This document shows positions 55,162 to 64,000 of a stretch of 64,000 nt of DNA, in pieces; position 1 is the first letter of the stretch; every line of letters starts with the position of its first letter. A program made the translations under genes and the position numbers. The notes below the pieces were generated by a model that was not told the DNA's origin, did not search any database, and was given only the letters and a program-made list of their open reading frames with translations. Origin of the DNA: Phallusia mammillata (lineage: Eukaryota; Chordata; Ascidiacea; Phlebobranchia; Ascidiidae); the NCBI GenBank assembly GCA_003260075.1, contig QLIY01000058.1:186001-250000 (forward strand), given 5' to 3'.

Positions 55162-58100
55162 ATGCCTGAATATTTTCAACGACCAGAGAATGCTCTGCGA
55201 AAAGCTCAAGGTTTGTAAAATGGCATTTTTATTTGAGTTCCTCGATTTTGTTAATAAACGGTTCTTCACAATAATGTAAATGATGGACTGAATTATGATT
55301 AAAGTACATAGCACATTTGCCCCTTTTGAAGATGCAATAAGTTTCACTATTTAAATACGAATGAATAATATTTCTGAAATTGCAAAATCATTATGTTTGT
55401 CAATATTTATTTCATAAACAACTCAATAAAAACCACACTTTTCAGAATTTCTTGATGTTGGAAAACTAAAGCCAGCATTGGATGTTTTGAGCGATGTTCT
55501 TCGGAGCAAAAAACATCGGACATGGCAGAAAGTTCACGAGCCGATCATTCAGCAATATCTGGTCTTGTGTGTTGAACTACGGAAAAGTCAAGCAGCTAAA
55601 GAGGGTTTATACCAGTACAAGATCATATGCCAGCAGGTATGTCTGTGTATGCAATGATATCATTGTCTTGACAAATGATGATCAATTACATCGTACCATC
55701 TGCAACTGTGAGCTTGCTAAGCCTGTACTTGCTAATTATAGTTTTCTTCTTTTTTGATAATTACATGAGGTTAGAGCAATTGGTCTTGGGGTGAGGCCCA
55801 GTCTGCAGAACATGGCAGTTCCCGACGAGATCTCGTGCGTGCAGGACCTACATGTCCCGCGCGTGCACGACCCGTAAGTTCGCATGCAAGACCAATTTCA
55901 GCAGGCGCATAAGCAAGTAAAAGAGGTCAAGACAGCCCAATTAAATGCCTTTGGTGCAAACTCCAAAATTTGGCGTGCAAAAATTGTTTTTCAAAAAAAA
56001 ATGCGCGTGCAGCTGCCACACTCTGCAGACTGGGGTGAGGGGTTGTAAATAAAATAATACTATAATTTACTCTCTCATAGGCCACCCAGACTTGGCACAG
56101 ACTTTGCATGGGCTTAGTGTGGGCTAAGTTGGCTTGTAGGGCTCACAGTTTTAGCACCCTTAATCATATGCCCTAAAATCGAACTCTTGAAATCAACTTT
56201 TTTACTTCAGGTGAACACAAAATCTTTGGAAGATGCTGTGACCCATTATTTGAAACTGGCCGAAGAGAAAACCAAAGAAGCCAGAGAGAAGTCGGCAGAA
56301 ACTGCTTTGAAAATGGTCGAGGATTTGGACATGATTGAATCCCCTGAAGGGTGAGGCTCTTGTTGCGTTTACAGGTGTCTGACAACATGCTACACAGTTC
56401 CCAACTCATTCACTAAGAACCCTGTACTTGGCTTAAAACGGGCCTTGAACTTAAACTACTGATTTGCCTGGTGGCTATCTTTGCACTTGTGCTTTGGATT
56501 TTATGGCCTAACTGGAAAATAGCTACAGTAAACATCGGTTAATCCAGATCTGCGTCCCCCCCCCCTCACTAAGAACCCTGTACTTGGCTTAAAACGGGCC
56601 TTGAACTTAAACTGTTGATTTGCGTGGTGGTTATGTTTGCACTTGTGCTTTGGATTTTATGGCCTAACTGGAAAATAGCTGCAGTAAACCATAGTTAAAC
56701 CAGATTCGGTTAATCCGGATCTTCGTGTAATTCTGACAAAACTTGAGGTACAAATGATTTGTAATATGGTAAGGCTTTAACTAATCGACATCGGTTAATC
56801 CAGATCTTCACCTAATCCTGACATTTTTTTTGTCCAAACGGCTGCGGATTAACTCAGGTTTAATGTATTTCTAGTTAAATATATGTATGCATTTCAGTTG
56901 TAAGTTTTTTGTTCTTGTTGTGTGTTTAGGATGTTGCTTCGAGCCGTCACAGGTGAAGATACTCAGGATCGAACGGACAGACTTCTTCTAACTCCATGGG
57001 TGAAATATTTGTGGGAACCCCCCCCCCAGTTTTTTGTTCTTGTTGTGTGTTTAGGATGTTGCTTCGAGCCGTCACGGGTGAAGATACTCAGGATCGAACG
57101 GACAGACTCCTTCTTACTCCTTGGGTGAAATATTTGTGGGAGAGCTACAGACAATGTCTCGACTTGCTTCGAAATAACTGCAGAGTGGAAAGACTCTATC
57201 ATACTATTGCTCAGCAAGGTTTGATAAAATGTCCTTTTTCTGTTTGTCTACTTGAAGTTCAAAGCATATTTGTAAATCATGAAATTGTGTCTTACATTTT
57301 TATGCACCTTTTGCAACAAAAAATGGAACTTTGCTAAAAATGCCATTTGTGCAACTTTTAAGTGTCAGTATTTTAAATTGTAAGGTCTAAGCAAAGTTGC
57401 AAATCATGAATTAACGTCTTTATTTTTTTGTATAAATTGTGCAGCTTTCAAGTTTTGTCTGAACTACGATCGTCGCACGGAGTTCCGCAAACTCTGCGAC
57501 AACTTGCGCAACCATGTAAAGTTGAGTGAACAACGGCACGGAGCTCAATTCTCGGTGAATCTCTCTAATCCCGAAACTCAGGCTCTTCATCTGGAAACAA
57601 GAATTGCACAACTTGATGCTGCTATTCAGATTGAGCTTTGGCAGGTGCATAAAAAATGATAACATAGACATTAAAAAAAGATTAAATTACATTCTCTTGT
57701 AATCAAAAAATGTCATTAACTTGTTAGTTTGGATGTCCAACCTGCCCATTTGCTGTTTGAAAATGATTTTTTGTTTTATGTTTTGTGGTACAGTGCTAGT
57801 ACAAGACACACCATATCTTTAGCACATACTCAGTTTACCAATTAGACCTACTGCTTTTACCCAGATTATAATGTTCCAATGCTGTTTTTAGGAAGCTTTT
57901 AAGGCAGTTGAGGACATTCATTACTTGATGTCGCTATCAAAACGTCCTCCCAAACCACAAATGTTGGCAAACTTCCACAATAAGTTGTGCTTGGTTTTCT
58001 GGAAAGCTGGCAACATGTTGTTTCATGCTTGCTCACGTCACCGACTTTTCCATTTAACTCGCGACATGAAGAAAAATGCAACACCTGATGATTTGGCACG

Positions 58101-59468
58101 GTACAAAATAACTTTTTTTTACAGTTACACAAATGTTTCAGCCCAAAAAAATTGTTTAAAATTAGATGACAGCAATTTAATGTAACAGTGCAACTTTTTG
58201 TCTTACCACTCGCATTTACTCTATTCAAAAAAGTTTGCCCACAAGCATACATTGAGTTATTGTATGGGTGGTACTAAATACTGGATGTGACCGCATGATA
58301 TTCCTTTTAAAACACTGCATTGTATGTGAAATGTAGAAATACAAGCCCAACAAGGGTAAAATAAACCAGATTCTAGTGTAATTTTATTTACAAACCCTCA
58401 CCCAACCCGAATAGCTCTAACCATTAGCGCTTTCAAAAGCCCGCAAAATTCTATTTTCTTAAAAGCGTATTCAAGTTCTTTACAACTTCCTGTCGTGTGA
58501 TAACATGCGGTATCATGGAGTATCATGCGGCATTTAGTGCCACCATTATTGTATGCCTAAGTGCATGCTGTTAATTAAATTTATTAAAACACCTAGAGGC
58601 AAAAAACTATGGTATGTTTCAATTTCACTTAAAAAATCAATTTTACTGATTTTTTGATTTCAGAATGGCATCACTGATGTTGGTTGCGACACTGGCAATT
58701 CCCATTACCGAGCAGAAGCATGGTGTCGGGAAGATTCTTGACATGGAAAATGCGCTGATTGATAAACATCTCAATCTCTCCAAACTGCTCGGGTTGGATC
58801 GGCCCCAAACAAGGGATTTGCTCATCAAGGACTTTGTAAGTTTGTTGTGTAAGTTTTTTAAAGATGGTTGTTAAAATACCCATGTGAACCCTAAATCATT
58901 TAAAAGTGCATTGATGAATAAAAAAATGTTGCCATAGAGAACTATTTTATCAAGGTTTTGCCCTGGTTTAAGCTAACTTCATGGGTTTTGGATTTTGTTG
59001 CTCCCCCCCCCCGATGAATAAAAAAATGTTGCCATAGAGAACTATTTTATCAAGGTTTTGGCCTGGTCTAAGCTAGCTTCATAGGTTTTGAATTTTGTTG
59101 TTGTTAAAAAAAGTAGTTCAGGACATATATATTGTAACATTATGTTCACAACGAATTTGCCACCAGTGTGTGAAATCACAATTACAGAGGAACATATGGG
59201 AGCTTTGTACCAGTTAACATAAAAGTGGTTAAGGACACATACCTTGAACTTTTCAAAAAATTCTGACATCTGCACTACAAAAGTGGTCGATACAAAACTC
59301 AGCATTCATACTCATGTTAACTGGTACAAAGCTCCCATGTGTCCCCCCCCCCCGTTAAGGACACATACCTTGAACTTTTCAAAAAATTCTGACATCTGCA
59401 CGACAAAAGTGGTCGATACAAAACTCAGCATTCATACTCACGTAAACTGGTACAAAGCTCCCATGTGT

Positions 59469-59567
<99 letters not shown>

Positions 59568-61566
59568 ATTTTGATGATAAAAGTCGGAAAACATGTATTT
59601 ACAAGTTTAATGATGAAAATAACAGCCCCAAATATATGGCTGATGGTGGCATGAGCATTTGCTGAAATGTTTGAATAATGCCCCCCCCCCTGATGATGGC
59701 ATGAGCATTTGCCGAAATGTTTGAATAATAAAGCATGTTGTTTTTTACGTCTATTTGGGCCGCCATTTTCATCATTAAACTTATGAATATATATAGTGTC
59801 CCAATGTATTTAAAAAAATTACCCCCCCCCCTTACGTCTATTTGGGCCGTTATTTTCATCATTAAACTTATGAATATATATATTGTCCCAATGTATTTAA
59901 AAAAATTATGCAAACTTCAATTAATTCCAAGTTAATGTTTTAGCTGAAGTACAATCTCCTTCAATACTGTCCACAACAACTGCGGGATTTGTATCAGTGG
60001 CTAGAGAAGGATTTTCATCCGCTACGCTTGACTGGTCGTGTGTCTGGCGTCCTCCACTGGATAAAAGAACAAACTCGCGAGCCAGAATTGGTGCAATATA
60101 TTCCATACCTGGAGAATATTGTGATTTCAAGGGTTTTACAACAGGTATGTGGTGTCAGTATGTTAGAATCTTATTACTGCAAATCTCCTAACTGTAAAGG
60201 ATCAATTGTGTGTTATGAAAACATTATGCACTGCTTTTTTGTGTTGTTTCTCTAAAAATGTTTTTTGTGTCATTACTTTTAGGAATGGGCCAAAACTGCA
60301 ACTTTTTTGTTCGGTCGAACACTGGGCATCTCATGTTAATGCTTGGTGCATTGGTACCGAGTGCTTGGGTTCTGGTTGAGCTCGGCCCATCCCTAATTAC
60401 TATGTATTTACACTTAAAGTATTGCTAAAATGCACTCTTTTAGGTTTTTGTGAGCTTTTCTAAACACCTTTCATGAGCTTTATGTTGTAATTTATGAGCT
60501 TGTTCTCATTTGCAGGTGTCGCAAGTTTACCAGACAATTGAGATAAATCGTCTGTTGGAACTTTTGCCGTTCTGCTCTCGACTTCAGCTTGAACGAACGA
60601 TCGTTGATGCAGCAAGAAACGGGCAATTGCAGGTGATGTTTTGTGACTGGCTACTGGCAATGATCCCCCCCCCCTTGATGCAGCAAGAAACGGGCAATTG
60701 CAGGTGATGTTTTGTGACTGGCAACCACCAATGACCTTTAACTAGTAGATTCAAACTTACTTGTACCCTGTTATGCAATAAACCAAAGCTCCTTAACCTG
60801 GGGTAAACGAACCTTTGAAAGGTCATAAACAAGTTACATGCATAGAAGTCCTTTCCACGTTTTGCCCCACTTTTAAAACATTACTCGCCTTGGCAGGATA
60901 TGCACCTGTTTGATTTATTGCAGTTTGTTTCACATAACGGATACACACCTGTTGTCTGTGACTAAAAAAAGATCACATTTTACACAGCATTGCCATAATT
61001 GGTTAACGGTTATGAAAGAATATCAACAAGTAAATGAATCACTACTTTATATGTCTGCATAAAAGTCTAGAGCTCATCAAATCTGTTATTTGACCATTTG
61101 TGTGAATAAAACCGTGTCATAAATTCATTTAAAACTAAAAAAAAACACAATTATTGCCATTTTAGAAACTTATTAAATTGCAATCACCGACCCCCTGAAC
61201 TCTCGGCGTTTATGACTGTAGCTTTAAAGCTACTTTTTTCTTTGCCAACATTCAACGACTGTACACGTTGGTCACATAAATTACTAAACACTTGTTTCTT
61301 TTTTTTAGATTCGAATCGACCACAATCTTGGTTCATTGAGTTTCGGGACGGATCTCAACGCTTCACCGCTCTATGTTGAGGACGAATTCTTTGAAACTTA
61401 TCGGCTGCAGAAACTTCCGAGCGAGAGAGTGTCGGAAAGGTTTAACGTTATGGCAAAGGCTCTGCTGGTTGCAAATCAAATGCTTAACTCAAGAAACATT
61501 GAGGTTTTAAAGCCTTTATTATCTTTTGTTTAAATAAGTTGGGTTTTGTATTTTTACCATAATAAG

Positions 61567-61607
<41 letters not shown>

Positions 61608-64000
61608 CTAAACAATAAAAACATTTTTTTATGATTAAAAATTTTTAGGACATTTTTAATCTCAGTCTTATTGGGACAAGAGAGATGGTTTTAAATAAAA
61701 ATAATAATTGTTCAATTTTTTTTCAGAATGACGTCGTTCGACAACAACAAGCAGTTTACTCTTACTACCAAAAAACTCGTCAGAAGGACCACGAAGCGAT
61801 TCTTGAACGAAAGTTTATCATCGAACAAAGAAAAGAAAGATTGGAACATATAACTCTCGAAAAAGTTAGTTTAATTCAAAATAATTTTATTGGATTGGTA
61901 TTTTTGACCCAAGGGGCAACTTGTTACTTTGTTTTTTGCCTTTCTAAAAAGCAATGATTGGGTGAAATTTACCGGTAGAAGCTAAATTACTAAGTGCAGT
62001 CTCTATTGGCAACAGCTCTATCTAGTGTTGTGTGCCTACATAGAAATAGAAATACTGCAAGAATATTGAGAAGCTCTTACCATACGTCCTACCTATGTTT
62101 AGTGCAGGATGTATTTTAAATGCTTCCAATATATATATCATTTTAGCATAAACACCTAATGTTTGTTGTTCGCTGCAACTAAACAGCAAACTATTTAACC
62201 AAAGTTTTTCCATTTATAAATTTTCTTTTGTTCAACCGGCGAATATAAACAAATCCCATGTTTCAAAAATTTATTCAGCCGAATCGGCCACTTTTGCAAA
62301 GATTCGGTTTCGGCCGAATAATTTGTTGCGATTCGGCCGAAAGCGAATCTTTTACGAACACACATTTAAAGCGTTAAACATGTCTCATCTGCTTAGTACC
62401 TACTAAAATCTCGCCAATCATTACATTTTTAACACATTATAGCTTTTCCCACTGCAGACAAAAAATCAGTAATTCATTGTCGGGCAGAACCAAATTAGGG
62501 ACGAAACACAACCATTCTGCACTAATTGCCTGGTAAATAACTTANTTTTGCAAAGATTCGGTTTCGGCCGAATAATTTGTTGCGATTCGGCCGAAAGCGA
62601 ATCTTTTACGAACCCACATTTAAAGCGTTAAACATGTCTCATCTGCTTAGTACCTACTAAAATCTCGCCAATCATTACATTTTTAACACATTATAGCTTT
62701 TCCCACTGCAGACAAAAAATCAGTAATTCATTGTCGGGCAGAACCAAATTAGGGACGAAACACAACCATTCTGCACTAATTGCCTGGTAAATAACTTATG
62801 TTTTCATGTCAAACCCGTAGGGTATGACTTCGCGTGATGTCATAAATGATTCGGTTGATTTGGCCGAATTTATTCGGCAAAACCGCCGAATATTCGGTTT
62901 CGGCCGAATCAAGTACATCACTAGTTCTTATAACACAAAAAGGGCACTGGCCCAAAAATTGAGATAATTAACTGTAGTTCAGTGGTGTAAAAGCGTCCAA
63001 CGGCTAATCGACATCAGAGCATCAGTATTTTGTTTATTGTGTTGGTGTGCTAGTGAATGTTTGTGCAAGCCATGCATTGTTCGATATAATTGTCTTAAAT
63101 TTTGTTGCAAAATCTTTCAACAACCAAATATATGATTGGGTTCCTTGACAAGTTTGCAACTTTTTTGTCATGTTTACAATTTTTATCAATTATATTTCTT
63201 TCAGGAGCGTAAAGAGCAAAGGGCCATGTTGGAGCAAGAGGAGGCTGTGAAGGTTGCCGAGCAACAGAGGCTCAACAAGGAGCAAAAAGAGAGAGAGGCT
63301 CAGAGGAGGAAAGAGCTTGAGGAGGAAGAGAAAAGGAGAACGGCCACCGATCGGATCGAGATGATTAGGAAGAGTGAGATCGGACAAAAGATGCTGAAGG
63401 ACATCGATCTTAATGTGAGTTGAATTTCAATTTTATGCTTTCAACCAAGTTAAGTCTAATGGACCAAAAAGTCTTTCCAACTGAGAATTTTCAGGGGACT
63501 CTTACTAATGTCACCCACCAAAGTCAAAACACATGCAAAGTTCATCACCTACAAGTAATCAAAATGACTTCCTTGGCTATTCTATAGGGCAGTGGTTATC
63601 AAACTTTTTTTTGTTGCGACGCCTCTGAAAAAGTTTTCTAGACTTGCGACGCACCAGCAAATAAAAGTTAATGAAGAAACGTATTATTAAAATTAAAGTT
63701 GTGTTTATTGATACAACAACAAAAAGCCACTAAACGGAATTATTCTGCGACGGCCTGGAAAATTGAAACGCCGCACCAGGGTGTTGCAACGCTCAGTTTG
63801 AGAACTAAACCCTATGGTTAAGTGAACCAGTGTCTGTTGACCTTTTTTATTTTTATGACACACAGAAATCTTTTGATTTTAAATGAGTTGCACAAAATTG
63901 AAAACTTTTTTCCAGAACTTGGATGAGATAAATCCTGACGAGTTGATGAAACGTCAGATGGAAACAATGGAAAGGGAGAAGAAGGAATTGCAGGATCGAT
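55162..64000 (+). CDS. EIF3A: Translation initiation factor eIF3 subunit A, 5' half (continues past window)
   Basis: Largest scaffold subunit of eIF3, binding the 40S ribosome. Exons: 55162-55210, 55446-55636, 56211-56350, 57055-57218, 57445-57644, 57892-58100, 58664-58835, 59944-60144, 60516-60632, 61309-61503, 61727-61864, 63205-63414 and 63916 to the edge. All phases match, giving about 690 residues of an expected 1300 or so. Landmarks: [18 protein letters not shown] start, [59 protein letters not shown] (end of the PCI domain), [11 protein letters not shown] Lys/Glu/Arg-rich helix (spectrin-like) starts near exon 12. A truncated allelic copy of exon 4 lies at 56930-57017, before the C tract 57018-57027, with silent differences. 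Part of exon 9 is repeated at 60677-60702. Confidence 0.95.
59470..59565. other. Long poly-C gap tract, 96 bases, in EIF3A intron
   Basis: Pure C run inside EIF3A intron 7. The sequence before it (59354-59469) is itself a second copy of 59228-59342, so several alleles or repeat copies collapse here. No exon seems to be lost: exon 7 ends in phase 0 at 58835 and exon 8 resumes in phase 0 at 59944. Confidence 0.6.
62230..62930. repeat. Dispersed element rich in TTCGGCCGAA, duplicated around an N
   Basis: The sequence has many copies of the palindromic motif TTCGGCCGAA or its half. The stretch 62300-62540 repeats almost exactly at 62555-62800, on either side of a single N at 62545. The N marks the same kind of unmerged overlap as the homopolymer spacers. 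The whole lies in EIF3A intron 11. Confidence 0.6.

Larger units (their letters stand above)
37615..61605. repeat. Poly-C spacer block 3 with flanking duplications
   Basis: Pure C tracts at 37615-37626, 45795-45805, 48757-48765, 52315-52324, 54864-54957, 56556-56565, 57018-57027, 59003-59012, 59343-59353, 59470-59565, 59681-59690, 59822-59831, 60665-60674 and 61567-61605. Most short ones separate direct duplicates; clear cases are 52196-52312 against 52325-52440, and the sequence on both sides of 56556 and 59003. The tract at 48757-48765 has only nine C and no clear duplicate, so it may be genuine. Confidence 0.75.

Noticed and set aside
55860-55910. GC-rich segment in EIF3A intron 2 as a possible exon
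   Set aside because: Exons 2 and 3 join in phase 0 with a continuous eIF3a protein, leaving no room for an extra exon.

Overview
The window is animal nuclear DNA, most likely from an ascidian tunicate of the Ciona type. Genes have short GT-AG introns and AT-rich spacers. Products are animal families (PCGF RING finger, NEDD1, BRK1, G-protein gamma subunits, GT10 fucosyltransferase, GAA-type alpha-glucosidase, eIF3a). Small hAT-type repeats are frequent, and local allelic divergence is very high. The genus is an inference from sequence character only; no search was run.

Layout. 1-16.9 kb (minus): about 20 exons of a secreted GH31 alpha-glucosidase with four N-terminal trefoil modules; its last exon lies left of the window. 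18.7-21.7 kb (plus): a five-exon PCGF3/5-type Polycomb RING protein. 22.5-27.6 kb (minus): a GT10 fucosyltransferase broken by assembly faults. 28.6-32.4 kb (plus): two intronless PUS3-type tRNA pseudouridine synthases in tandem. 32.57-40.44 kb (plus): NEDD1 in 13 exons, starting 193 bases after the second PUS3 stop, which suggests an ascidian operon. 42.6-47.1 kb (minus): three intronless G-protein gamma subunit genes, two of them a recent segmental duplication. 50.9 kb: one orphan exon resembling a Cys-loop receptor. 52.7-52.9 kb (minus): BRK1. 55.16-64 kb (plus): the first 13 exons of EIF3A, which runs off the right edge.

The genes do not form one pathway. The functional groupings visible are the PUS3 pair with NEDD1 (possible polycistron) and the G-gamma cluster. 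EIF3A, PUS3 and BRK1 are housekeeping genes (translation initiation, tRNA modification, actin nucleation).

A warning for any user: the window carries more than 40 pure C or G tracts, mostly 10-11 bases and some 39-96 bases. Most are flanked by direct duplications of the same sequence with allele-like differences. They look like assembly spacers between unmerged haplotype pieces, not biology. All are C in 570-5800, all G in 8590-26427, and all C in 37615-61605, so the window looks like at least three contigs in alternating orientation. Several exons are therefore duplicated, cut or displaced. Splice sites below were read by eye from GT/AG consensus, phase and protein continuity.
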